Shown in pieces: positions 8,561 to 18,717 of a DNA stretch of 21,372 nucleotides. How positions within the stretch are numbered: position 1 is the first letter of the stretch; each line of letters starts with the position of its first letter. Below the pieces are notes generated by a model. It ran no database searches, was not told the DNA's origin, and worked only from the letters and a program-made list of their open reading frames with translations. The stretch is from Larix sibirica (taxonomy: Eukaryota > Streptophyta > Pinopsida > Pinales > Pinaceae): assembly GCA_004151065.3 (NCBI GenBank), contig NWUY0300014410.1, forward strand, positions 21,261 to 42,632. Reading direction: 5' to 3'. A program made the translations under genes and the position numbers.

Positions 8561-8761
8561 TGCTACAAGGATTTAAAGGAAAAATTGGATCAAGTCAAAC
8601 AAAGGCTATAATTCAACCCCTTTGATGAGAAAATGCAAGTCAAAATTGCCAAGCTTAGATACTTTATCAACATTGAAAAACAATTTCAAGAAAGGGGGGC
8701 TCAACGAAGAGGTTGTATCCATTGGATCAAAATAATCAAAAAACCTACAAAGATTTCTTAA
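8561..8761 (+). pseudogene. LINE ORF2 linker ahead of reverse transcriptase
   Basis: A 66-codon frame with one internal stop reads CYKDLKEKLDQVKQRL (stop) FNPFDEKMQ, then YFINIEKQFQERGAQRRG, then HWIK. Plant L1-type ORF2 proteins have just this helical linker between endonuclease and polymerase, ending in a QxRxxIxWIKxGDxxTKxFF stretch. The last part, GDxxTKxFF, is damaged here (IIKKPTKIS). The role is structural, joining the two enzymes. Confidence 0.75.
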
Positions 8762-9356
8762 AAGCCCTAACCAGCCCTAACCACCAAGGAAACACTAAAA
8801 ATACTTTTTGTGATGAAAACAATTAATGGTCGATTTTCTCAACAAGAGGATATCGAGGAATAGCTTTCTATCCACTGTTGGTTGGTCTTTAGGTCTCTAG
8901 GCTTCTAAAAGGAACATAAGATGGCCGTGCAAATTTGTTTTCACTTGGACGTTGTCAGCTCTTTACATAAAAATGAAGAACGTGCTATTAGTGATTGACT
9001 TTAGATAAGTTGACAATTGCTTTGATGGAGATGACCATGGATAAGTCATGCAAACGTTTTTTGACATGTAGGTCCTTCTCAACTCTTTAAAGAAAAATAA
9101 ATACTATGCAAGCAGTGATTAAATTTGGATGAGTTGACAATTGCTCTGATGGGGATACTCGAGATAAGTCATTGTGATTACATTAATTTTTGTGGAAATT
9201 TTGTAAGATTACCTGGGAGTTTGTCAATACAAACTTTCTCTAGGTATATAAGAAGTTAATAGAGAGACAACAATCGGTGCCTACTTAAATAAAGGTATAG
9301 TAAGATTTATTATTGATTGGATACCTCGACCTTATTACTAGTTGAGAACCAATAAC
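8762..9356 (+). pseudogene. LINE ORF2 pre-RT segment, decayed
   Basis: This lies between linker and polymerase. The best block is LNLDELTIALMG near 9120, which matches the segment that leads to the KAPGPDG motif in plant LINEs. The following CGNFVRLPG is in the place of the FxxxFWxxxG helix. Stops interrupt all frames. The segment contains a diverged 124-bp tandem duplication. Confidence 0.6.
8945..9175. repeat. diverged tandem duplication, period 124 bp
   Basis: GTTGACAATTGCT occurs at 9009 and again at 9133, in each case followed by (T/C)TGATGG-GAT and ATAAGTCAT. Upstream, CAGCTCTTTA and CAACTCTTTAAAGAAAAAT correspond too. The period is not a multiple of three, so it would shift the ORF2 frame. 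Confidence 0.8.
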
Positions 9357-9959
9357 ACCCTTGAATGTGTCTTACAAAATTTTAGCCAAGGCACTTGTCT
9401 TATGCGTCAAGCACATCTCATCCATGGTCACCCAATATTATTTTTCTAGAGCAAAGGAGGTTTATTAAAGGGTGCTTGATTCTAGATAATGTCATTGTTT
9501 CATGGGAAGCCATGGAGTGGGTTTGTTACCTTTGCCTTGACATCATCCTAATTAAAAATAAGTTTTAGAAAGCTTATATATGGTTGAGTGGCTCACTTTG
9601 GACGACCTTAGGCTTTGGGCAATTTTTCCTCAGAATTGTTGCGACACTCTTCTTAGAAGCCTATACTTTCTTAATTAGTGCCTATTGTCCTACACCCTTT
9701 ATGTTATGGTGGTATAAGGCATGGTAATTTCATCTAGTAAGGATTTATCAAAGGCATTGTTGTCCTAGAACAATGAGATGGGTAGTTGGTAAATCAACAT
9801 TTTGCAGATGACCCTTCTATTACTATTCTTGACGACCATAGATATATGGAGAACATTATGGAATGCCTCCATGATATTTTTGTGATGCCTTAGGCCTTAG
9901 GATCTTGTTGGCCAAAATGCAATACCTCACATTATAGATGATGCTACACATTCAATAGA
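9357..9959 (+). pseudogene. LINE reverse transcriptase domain, copy 1
   Basis: The copy starts in EPITPLNVSYKILAKAL, the WRPIxLLNxxYKIxxK block of non-LTR polymerases. After a shift at a poly-T run near 9440 come RRFIKGCLILDN, SWEAMEW, KNKF (stop) KAYI, LGFGQFFLR and HFADDPSITIL (9798 on). FADD is the intact metal-binding motif C. In motif A the catalytic aspartate of KIDFEKAYD is gone (KNKF). Compared with copy 2 it lacks about 37 bases between LGFG and FADD, near the fingers/palm SIRQGCPL block. It is immediately followed by copy 2. Confidence 0.85.
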
Positions 9960-10601
9960 ACTTTTGAATGCGTCTTACAAAATTCTATCCAAGGTGTTAG
10001 CCTTATGCTTCAATCACATATTACCCCAGATCATTTGGCCACCAACATAGACAAGGTTTACAATAGGGATCTTCATTCTAGATAATGTTATTGTTATGTA
10101 ATGAATGGAGTGGGCCTATAGCCTTTCCCTTAATGATCTCTTCATTAGATTGATTTTTAGAAAGCTTTTGATACAGTCTTGGCCATGCTTAAGGTCATGG
10201 ACTTTGGCAATTCTTCCATGAATATATCAGGAGACTCTTCTTAGAAGCCTTAACTTGATTGTCCATCAATGTGTGTAAATTGAAGGGCGTTTGACTCTTA
10301 AGTTTCATCCAACAAGGTTTCATGTTGACCTCAAACCTTTATGTTATGGTGACAAAGGCCTTGGGCATTTCATCTGTTAGGGTATGATAAAAGGAACTCC
10401 CCTTCACATATAGGTGTTTGAGTGGTTGGTAAATGTGCATTTTGCAGATGACCCTTTATATCTGAAATTCTTAAGAAGTAGATATCTATGGAGAGCACAC
10501 TATTCATCACATCTAGATTTTTTATTGTTCTTCTAGCTCCAAAATATAGTGACATAAAATGAAATGCCTCACATTATAGGGGATATGTCACCTTCAATTA
10601 C
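9960..10601 (+). pseudogene. LINE reverse transcriptase domain, copy 2
   Basis: It restarts at LLNASYKILSKVLALC, then IFILDNVIV, MEWAYSLSL, a decayed RKLL in place of the motif A KAYD block, and HFADDPLYL at 10438. The unit is 642 bases and matches copy 1 in order from end to end. The join to copy 1 (AATACCTCACATTATAGATG) is nearly the same as the join to copy 3 (AATGCCTCACATTATAGGGG). It has many stops. Confidence 0.85.
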
Positions 10602-11203
10602 ACTTTTAAATGCGTCTCACAGAGTTTTGGTCAAGGCTTTGGTCTTGTGCATCACACACATCTCACCCATATCATTTTCCTAGGGTAGACAATGCTTGTT
10701 AGAAGGCTCTTCATTGTAGGTAGTCTTATTATTGTACGGGAAGTTTGCATTGGATTTATTGCCTTGGAAAAAATTAGTTTCAAGAAATATTATGAGAAGG
10801 TCTATTAGCCCTTTATTATGGTCATGCTTAAGGCCTTGGCCTTGGGAAATTATTCCAAAGTGTTGTTAAGAACACTCTTTTTATAAAGCCAAAACGCTTG
10901 TCCATAAAAAAGTGTAAATTGAAGGAGACGAGTCTCTTAAGGCAGGTCAATAAGGGTGTTGTTTTGTACCAACCTTTTAGGCTATGGAAGCATATGCCTT
11001 TGGTATTTCATTTACGATGACTTGAGCAAAGGCATTCCCCTTCCTAGAATAGATACTTGGGTAGTGGGTAAATGGGCATTTTGATGACGATCCTTTTATT
11101 GTCGCTCTATGGGACCATATTTTTATGAAGAACACTATGTCCCATATATAGTTTTTAGTAGTGCCTTAGGCTCTAGGATCTGGTGGGACAAAAGTACAAT
11201 GCC
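10602..11203 (+). pseudogene. LINE reverse transcriptase domain, copy 3
   Basis: It restarts at PSITLLNASHRVLVKALVLC, then LLEGSSL in place of FIKGRFIL, then a decayed region, and HFDDDPFIVAL at 11077. Here the alanine of FADD is replaced by aspartate. Similarity to the other copies ends near AATGCC (11198-11203), after which the true downstream LINE sequence continues. This is therefore the copy joined to the element's original 3' side. Confidence 0.8.
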
Positions 11204-12235
11204 ATGAAAAAAATCTTATAGGACTTACATACTTGTCTTGCAAATCAAGGTTGGGCTTGGATAAAACCTAGGTATATTTTAAAGTTGTTTGGATTCCCTT
11301 TTAGTTTTAGGGACCACCTAAATATATTTGGGGTATCCTTATTCAAGGAATGTAGAAAAATATTGAAAAATCTTCGAAAAGCATGAAAGGAATACATGAA
11401 AGCACTGATAAAACCACCTATGTTTATTTTTTCTCTTGTTAGGTGCGTTTTGCTAATGCCTATCATTAGCACAAGAAATGCTTGCACAACTTTCTTTTAC
11501 CAAACATTGATGGAGGAAAATGATTCCATGATGTTAATTAGAACTTGTACCACACTTCCAAACACTGGGGAGATATGGGGATAATTAAGATTCATACATA
11601 AGCTCAAGTGTTGTGTGACAAATAGATGATATGATGTTGGAAGCAAATGAATTTTGGAAGGTGCTTTAGACAAATTGTATTTCCTTTGGAGCTCCTCTAG
11701 TAAATAAATCTTGGTTGGGGTTCAATTTGCTAACTCTTACTATCATCTCGAACCATGTGAAAGTGAGAGAATTTATTGCTCCAAGTATCTTGAAATATTG
11801 GGAGGCAATAAAACCCCATCTTCAATTGAAAGACCAAACTCTTAGATATAGGTTTTCTTTCAATGACCACTCTTGTTGATGGCCTTTGTTTTGTGACTCG
11901 AAGGAAAGGTTTTGGTCTAGAGTGGTTTGTTCTCCACCATGAGTGTTTTTTAAGGAGGAATTCTCATTGTCAAATATATTTTTGATGCCTCGAGTTGAGA
12001 TTATATGCATTGGATTGATTTGAAAACTGAGTTTTAACTATTAAACAATGATAGGGCGAGAAGTGATTGAGTTAAAAGTTGTCATCCAAATGCTCTATTC
12101 ATAAAGTTGGGCCTAACAACTCAGAAAGCTTTGGTGGAAAAAATGCAAATGGAACAAAGCCATAACTTTATGTTATATATGGTCTACAAAAGAGTCATGG
12201 GTCGAGTAAGTACATGACAAGAAGATTAACACTAG
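11204..12235 (+). pseudogene. LINE ORF2 C-terminal region, decayed
   Basis: This continues directly from the last polymerase copy. Traces include RLGLDKT, PFSFRDHLNIFGVSLFKE-like sequence across two frames, then QVLCDK (stop) MI corresponding to the LCAKWVIR block, then VNKSWLGFNLLTLTII and KYWEAIKPHLQLKDQTLRYR in one frame open for about 60 codons from 11699. This is the long post-RT region typical of plant LINE ORF2 proteins, upstream of any RNase H domain. No RNase H or cysteine-rich motif follows at this site. Scattered stops make it non-functional. Confidence 0.7.
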
Positions 12236-12343
12236 AGAAATTTTAGCCTAAAAGATTGTCCAAGTATGAGTGCACAATGTAGTAGCAAGATTCTCATGAA
12301 TTAGAGTCGCAATTCATTTTTGTTATAGCCACACTTAATAATA

Positions 12344-12421
12344 GCACATGCCTATGGTTGCATTTAGTCATGGCACATGCTTGTGGTTGCATTTAATTGG
12401 GGCATTTGCACATGGTTGCAG
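12344..12421. repeat. 29-bp tandem repeat, about 2.7 copies
   Basis: Units start at 12344 and 12373 (GCACATGCxTxTGGTTGCAT), with a partial third at 12402 (GCATTTGCACATGGTTGCA). They differ at several bases. The repeat lies just past the recognisable LINE coding remnant. Confidence 0.9.
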
Positions 12422-12693
12422 AGTCACATAACTTAGTTTGGTGTAGGTGCACCTATAGATGGACAGTTGAAAAAATTGTTAAAGTGATAACACAATAGTA
12501 AAAAAAAAGTGTACACTAATGTATTCTATCTATCTACCTCTTTATCTTCTCAAATATTGTACACTAATATATTGTGATATATAAACATATGAGATGTAAA
12601 ATGTTGTGTGTATTGTTAGTAGTGTTATTTATACACTTGTAAGTGAATGTAACGGCACGAGGGGGACAACAGTTCGACTGAATGAGTCGGTGC
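12422..12693. other. no recognised gene
   Basis: AT-rich, with a short dispersed repeat GTACACTAAT(G/A)TATT at about 12511 and 12560. A GC-richer patch (GGCACGAGGGGGACAAC) near 12654 adjoins the LTR-like sequence that follows. Confidence 0.4.
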
Positions 12694-12843
12694 TGTTATG
12701 GCGGAAGCATAAGAATAAGCAAAACAAGAAATACACTACACACATAAACATACACATAAACAGATAATATGCAGGATTGCGAATTGAACTTGATTCTCCT
12801 ATTCTCTCTAATCTCTGCTTCTATATTAGAACATTTTACATGT

Positions 12844-12850
12844 TTATATA
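12844..12850 (-). promoter_or_regulatory. TATA box in the LTR
   Basis: The minus strand reads TATATAA within CTCTATATAAACATG. Its position in the LTR-like repeat fits an RNA polymerase II promoter of a copia element. Confidence 0.5.
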
Positions 12851-13017
12851 GAGTGCTGAGATACTTGGGTGTCTGCCTGTTACGTTCAGTTACAAGAGAA
12901 GTTAGAACGGTTTCAGAAGTGCAACCATTACGGTCGACTAGAAGACAGAGAGACATTCTGTCGTTGTTCGTCAGTCGCAGAGGTGTCGATGATGTATGTC
13001 GAAGTCGATGACTGGTT

Positions 13018-13065
13018 GAAGTTGCTGAACTTGTCGAGGTCGAAGTTGCTGAACTTGTCGATGTT
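13018..13065. repeat. 24-bp tandem duplication inside the LTR
   Basis: GAAGTTGCTGAACTTGTCGA at 13018 is repeated at 13042 with minor differences. It is in the probable U3 part, close to the 5' end of the LTR on the minus strand. Confidence 0.95.
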
Positions 13066-13076
13066 GGCATCCGACA

Positions 13077-13567
13077 ATAATTCCAACTGCTGGGTGGATC
13101 ACATATAGACTTCATATGTGCCATTATGTGTGGGTGATTTGCTCTCTTGGACACATCGTGCAAGGTTATTAGATTTGAGGTTTGGTCCAATTGAACATTG
13201 TTCAATTCTTGAGCATTGCATGCATGATCAAAATTCAACTTAACCACATGTTCTAGGTGTTTAGTTTTTTGTACAAAGTGGTTGACAAGAACTACTAGGT
13301 CTCAAAATTCTAACTATATATTTTGGACCAAGTAAAGGTAGTTAGGAATAGTTTAGTTGTACTACACCAGTGCTTCATGTATACCTTGCCATATTCTTGC
13401 ACCCACCTAGGGCACACAAATATTGTGTGAGGTGGAAATATGTACATCCTTTGAAGAGTGGTGGCATTGGACTGCATAATTATGTTCTTGCTCCTTGACC
13501 TCAATGTTTGATTGGTTACATCAGGAATCTCAATCAAGACTTTTATCACAATTACATATGGAAACAA
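13077..13567 (-). other. open minus-strand frames, unknown
   Basis: A minus-strand frame is open for 183 codons from about 13247 through most of the LTR to 12696. The LTR part codes for a Ser/Thr repeat that merely reflects the 24-bp duplication. The part upstream of the LTR (MVKLNFDHACNAQELNN, then PHIMAHMKSICDPPSSW) and a second open frame at 13567-13310 (85 codons, with IFPPHTIFVCPRWVQEYG) match nothing I recognise. They could be remnants of the element's pol end or chance frames. Confidence 0.25.
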
Positions 13568-15769
13568 GTTCTCCTAGGCCATTACTTTGTGTAGGCACAA
13601 GATCTTGACATTGAAGTCTTTGTGTTGCTTTCCTATGTTCATTTGAACATGGTTGTTGGCTAATGGAGATATAGAGTTATTGTACTTGTGGTATAGATAA
13701 TAATATGTAGGATTAGAGTTGGTTTGTGGTAACACACCATTTTCGTTAACAAGTCATATGGATTCAATGGTGATGCATTCTTTCACTTCATTATTTTGAA
13801 ACAGTGTAATAAATGTTTGAGAGACAAATTATATGTCAATGTTTTTAGAACATGTAATTGATAAATGTATGCACCTAAAATGAATTACTCTTATTTACTT
13901 GAAAATTTTATCTATGACTCTAGTAAGCTAACATCAAGGTGCACTTTGATTTGCAAGTGAGGCTCGTGATCATTGAAATTTACCTATGAAAATCATGGGA
14001 AAACATGCTTTACATTTGTCGTTAGTTTATATCTTACCTTCATTGATAGTTACTTAATGAAATGTGATAGAAACAAAATTGATATAGTCTAGAGATCACT
14101 TCATGGATCCTCACCTTGCCACCAATGTGCACATGAAAAATCAACATCTCACAACTCACATCATTTGGTCCTTGAAGCAATTTTGGGAATGATAGAAAGC
14201 ACTCAAGCTCATGTTATCCTTAAAAGGATGAAATATGCATTTAAAGCAATGGTTTAAACTTGCCTCGAGCTTAAAGTTTTCACATGCAAATCATCTTTCT
14301 TGTAACAAACAATGAGACTTACTTTAGAATCTGCAAGCAAGGTTTATGCTTATTGAGATATGCACACAATGGATCATACTTTGGCTCCCTAAAGTATGCC
14401 ATAAGACTTGAAGAAAACAAGGTGTGTTTTTAAGTGAATTTTTTCCAATGTAGACTTGAAAATCTCACCACTCAAAACCCTTTTCCTCTTGTCCTTTTTA
14501 ATGCAAATGCATTACTAGCACTTGAAAATATTCTTCGAAATGGTAAACAAGAGCTTGGGATCATAGCGAACTTAATGTTCTTCAAGTTTTTGAAGTCAAC
14601 TACTTTTTGCAAGAGATTTGCTTCATGCAATCGAAAATCTTTCAATTAGGTGAAAGCAACCTTTTCTCATTCTCGGATGCAGTGGAAACTTGTGAACAAA
14701 TGTTAGTTCCTTCTTAATGACACTGTTTTAACTGCAGAGACACAATGTGCAATGTTGACATTGTCAATAGGGATAAGCCAAACAAATCATATAAGCTGAA
14801 AATATAATAAGTAACACATGCAATCTTGCATTTTGACAACATTATTCTATTCAAGCAATAACTTATCATTTCTCACACAATAAATCTCTTGGTTACCAAC
14901 TCATTCAAGAAAAGCAAACTCTTTCTTGATTGGTCAAGAAATTTCCTATGATTGACATCCTTTTATGGAAATGAATACATTCAAGCAAGTGCTCCAAGAG
15001 GTGTAACGTTCACTCAAGCCACCAACCAAACAATCAAAAGGATTGCTCAAATACGTTTTAAGCTCAAGCCACAAACCAAACTCTTTAAATGTTTAACTTC
15101 TTTGGTATATCTGTAGGAAATTTTATTAGACGATGGTTCTAGGTTCTTACTTTATTGTAATGAAAATTGTTAGAAGGTATATTATTGACGATTGAATTCT
15201 ATCGTGAGCAACTCTTGCAAGTTCAGGTAAAGTTTGTGTGCATTTGCAATTCAATGATGCAAACATCCAAACCATTTTATCATTCTTCAAACAAGAACTT
15301 CCCAATTAAGCATCACAAAAAAACTTGTGTGTTGAAACATTTCTTTGAAGTAAATTCAAGCATGCAAAATGTTTTTCGGCAATACTCATTTAACAATATT
15401 TCAAATGAGGAAGTGAATAAGCATTCAAGGATTTCATACAAGCTCTCATGAAAGGAAATGTCTAAGCAAGCTTTCAACTTTTTACAACTATTTAATAAAG
15501 TTTTAGAGATTGGATTCTTTACACTAACACTTGTGATCTTAAATTAGATTTAGTCTCATAAGTCATTGGGCAATGAAATAAAAAATATGTTCTCTTGCAA
15601 ATTTTCTTGCCAAGCATGCATTTGGCAATAAAAACATCCAATTGACCCTTAAACAAAAAGACAATAAATCTCACTTGAACAATCTTTCAGGCACACATGC
15701 AAGTAAAATCATCAATTTTTCTCTGTCTTTTGGCAAAATCTTCTTCAAGCATTAGAATTGATAAATGTA
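13568..15769. other. no recognised gene
   Basis: Long AT-rich stretch with stops in all frames. The longest frames (71 codons at 14434, 94 codons at 15167, both plus strand) have no motif and low-complexity composition. A short phrase CTCAAGCCAC(C/A)AACCAAAC recurs at about 15013 and 15062. Confidence 0.5.
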
Positions 15770-15813
15770 AATTCCTTTCCTCCAATTTTAGAATTCCTTT
15801 CCTCCAATTTTAG
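15770..15813. repeat. 22-bp exact tandem duplication
   Basis: Two adjacent copies (15770-15791 and 15792-15813), each starting AATTCCTTTCCTCC and ending AATTTTAG, appear identical. Perfect identity in otherwise decayed sequence suggests a recent event. Confidence 0.95.
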
Positions 15814-17656
15814 AAATCTTCAAGCAAAGTTAAGCTCGTATTCTCTTAACTTTTCCAATCAAGCTTCAAGAATGCCTCGTGCAATCTTTTCTTCAGTGAG
15901 ATTCATTCATGCATCTTTTTGTTGGTCCTTGTGATATAAAGGGGCGAATAAAAGGAAGAAATGAAGAAAAATGAGAGGAAGGTTAAGCAAGCTGATTCTT
16001 ATTGAAGGTCAAATCTCTTGCCAATTCAACAAAGGTTAAAATAATTGAGAACAAATAAACACTTTGAACAACAATATCTTCTCTATTTGAATCCCTTTCG
16101 GTGTTTGCAGAGTTTGAGATACAATTTTTTGAATGTTATTGGAACTCTACCTAGATACAAGTTCAATGCATGGACTTTGGGAAGCAATGCACACTAGGTA
16201 AAGGAGAATAAGAGGATTATTGTTGCACTCAATTTGGCACCCTCGAGACATCAAAATGCATTAATGCGGGGGTAAAAGCACACAAGAAAATGTGGGAGTT
16301 GATTCTTAACCAAGTAGCTCTGGGATTGAGCTCTTAGAGAGCCATATGTCTCTCTTTTGGGTAAACAAATCCTTAGCTTGATTGACCTTTTGGAGATTGA
16401 AATTTTCAAATTAATGAGGATTAAGCAATAAACCAACAATGAAATGGATCATGAGTAATAATGGGTGCATAAAGGAAGAATGAAGAGGTTGAGATGCACT
16501 ACTAGTCTTCATGGAACACGAAATGCTTGGGTTGCCATGAAAAGGAAGATTTACAGTTAAATAGCTTACCAACTGCTCACAAATATACCAAATCATCGAG
16601 CATGAAAAGAAGATGGTAGAGAACTCGCCTTTGAGGCTTGTTTGGTATCCAAGTGAGCATTTGGCTACATTTTATAGCTGGATTGCTAAGTATTAGGGTG
16701 AGGAAGCAAATCACTTACATTTGGGGATTGCTCGACAATTTAGGTGAGCAATTGGTAAGCATATGTGCCCAAATGATTAGTTGTGAGGTTTCTTGACATC
16801 CCAACCTATCAATTTGGTATTGGGAGGCTTTTTGCATGCTTTATTGATGAAAACAAAGGAAACATAATTTCTCTATGCCCAAAATAGAAACGACATCCAC
16901 ATTGAATGCTTGAGATCAATTCTTTACTTCAGAGGGCATATTTCCCTTCAAATCAACTATTTTATATTCACAAGCAAAATTACTAGCTTGGGTAGCCAAC
17001 AAGACTCTCAAGTTAGTGACTTCACATTTATGAGGGATAATTGTTGTTGAGACATGAGAAATTCAACATAACGGACCGATAATGATTTTTCATCCACTAT
17101 AGCATCGAATAACAGTCTAGACCATTGGAGGATAAAAGAGAAATAGCCATTTGCTCAACAGAGGTCCTCTGGTGGCCTTTTACCTTTTTTATTTTAACTG
17201 GAGATTGGAAACTCGATAATTAATTAATGGAGGCAGTGCCTCACCTGCATTAATACATTAATGCAATCATGAAGGAGTGAAAAAAAACATTCAAAACTAG
17301 CTCGAAAATAATTAAAAATGAATTAAAACTAGCTTTGGAAAAAGCACTTGACTTTTTCAGAATTAAAGCTATGACTTTCTTGTGAGACTTGGGATCACTA
17401 GGACATCAGTGGAAGTGCATAGAGGACAAGAAAATATTTCCAAACAGTGTTCGGACATCCTGTACTCCATTGTCTTCATACCTATCATAATCCATTATGT
17501 TCACTTTTCCATGTTGATGGGAAAGTCATTAATGCATGATTTCCTAGCCACAAGATTGTGAATCTCATTTAGTTATTGATGTTGAGTTTGTATGCCTTGA
17601 GATCATAACTGTATCCTCCTCCAAATTTAAAATATCATTTCGGTTGGAAACCTAAA
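15814..17656. other. no recognised gene; one short palindrome
   Basis: AT-rich, with no recognisable coding motif on either strand. A 20-base near-perfect palindrome, TGCATTAATACATTAATGCA, sits at 17246-17265. Two overlapping minus-strand frames of about 60 codons at 16251-16596 look like chance. Confidence 0.5.
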
Positions 17657-18087
17657 TTATGTGTAAAAGGCCATCGTAAACAAAAGTTTGGGCTTTTTTG
17701 TGATGTGCCTCGACGAAAACAAAGTGTCTTCACATCTTTCATCCTTTTTATGTAGTCCTTGAATGTAATCATTGACACTAGCAAGACCATCATGCATGTG
17801 GGTAATTTTAATTAGTGAAAATGGTCCTTGAGGGTGCAATGCACCTATGGGGGAAACATGGCAAAATTAACCAATTCATCCCAAAACTCACCCAAATGCT
17901 CAAAAATGTTAATGAAAGTGCTTAATGATGTTATACAAGGGAAGAGATTACATTTACAAAGTGCAACCACTCGTTGTTCTTTCATACATGCCCATATTGC
18001 CATACTTAGCCTTTGAGGTCCTAGGTGCCAAACCACCCAACCTTCTAGTGCAATTTTGCATACAATGTTGAAATAGTATTACAATGT
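17657..18087 (-). pseudogene. hypothetical coding remnant in two frames
   Basis: On the minus strand a frame is open from about 18087 to 17845 (about 80 codons: CKIALEGWVVWHLGPQ, then MAIWACMKEQRVVALC, then FEHLGEFWDELVNFAMFPP). A one-base shift at a run of five C residues (minus strand TTTCCCCCATAGG, about 17850) leads straight into a second open frame to 17657 (IGALHPQGPFSLIKITHMHD, then YIQGLHKKDERCEDTLF). Together they make about 138 residues with a normal amino-acid mix rich in W, H and C, unlike the low-complexity chance frames nearby. I do not recognise the family. It may be a fragment of an unnamed transposon protein. Confidence 0.35.
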
Positions 18088-18478
18088 TAGATTTAATTGT
18101 CAACAAGATTGGATTCAAAATACATTTATATTACTCTTTTTGCATCATTGTGTCGCCTCGTGTCATATGCATGTAAAAGCCATCACGAGTCTTCATCGGA
18201 TCTCGACATCCTACAAACTATGCATGCAAATGGATGGCTTTTAAGAATTGTCATTGTACAACTCAACATTGTTGAGATACATTTGTTTTTCACTTAAGCA
18301 TGTTTTCCTCGGAACTCACTTAATGCATGTGAGTGGATTGGTGATTATGCATTCACATAATTGCTTTTATACTCGTTACCATTTAATGCTTGGATTTACA
18401 TTGGTATTGTGGTGACATTGTTATTCTTCATCTTTGATTTCGTGACAAGGTTGCATAAGCATTGGCAACAAGATATAG
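18088..18478. other. no recognised gene
   Basis: AT-rich spacer with no motif on either strand. Confidence 0.45.
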
Positions 18479-18717
18479 CTCTTTCACTAATTTAATGAAA
18501 GCACATAACACAATGAAAGTAAAAGAAGCAAAGCATTAAAAATAAAACCTAGTTTACAATGGATTTGGACACAAAAGTAACATGGTTGAACACAAGTATG
18601 CTCTTTCACTAATTTAATCAAAGCACATAACACAATGAAAGTAAGAGAAACAAAGCATAAAAAATAAAACCCGGTTGACAATGCATTTTGACACAAAACT
18701 AACATGACTCGGGGATG
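18479..18717. repeat. 122-bp tandem duplication
   Basis: Copies begin at 18479 and 18601, both with CTCTTTCACTAATTTAAT, and run through AAAGCACATAACACAATG, ACAATG-ATTT-GACACAAAA and TAACATG. They differ by scattered substitutions and a one-base gap. The unit has no coding motif. It directly precedes the RNase H remnant. Confidence 0.95.

Larger units (their letters stand above)
7747..12235 (+). mobile_element. L1-like LINE (non-LTR retrotransposon) remnant
   Basis: A plus-strand ORF2 remnant can be followed in the correct order: a coiled linker ending in ERGAQRRG-HWIK, a pre-RT segment with LNLDELTIALMG, reverse transcriptase blocks (PxxPLNVSYKILAKAL, RRFIKGCLILDN, KAY, LGFG, FADD), and a long C-terminal region (KYWEAIKPHL). 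Stops and shifts are frequent. Its odd feature is that three of its segments are tandemly multiplied in place. The 5' end, ORF1 and poly(A) tail are not identifiable. Confidence 0.85.
12694..13076 (-). repeat. copia-type LTR, minus orientation (probable)
   Basis: The minus strand starts TGTCGGATGCCAACATCGAC and ends GCTTCCGCCATAACA, so it has TG...CA limits and a length of 383 bases. It carries a TATA box at 12850-12844 (CTATATAAACATG), about 226 bases from the start, as expected for a U3 promoter. Neither a clear primer site beyond the 3' end, nor a purine tract before the 5' end, nor matching 5-base flanks (ATTAT versus GCACC) can be seen. It may be a solo LTR that lost its flanks, or the limits may be off by some bases. 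Confidence 0.5.

Noticed and set aside
12769-13108. Two plus-strand open frames (80 and 79 codons)
   Set aside because: Antisense to the LTR and its 24-bp duplication; no motif.
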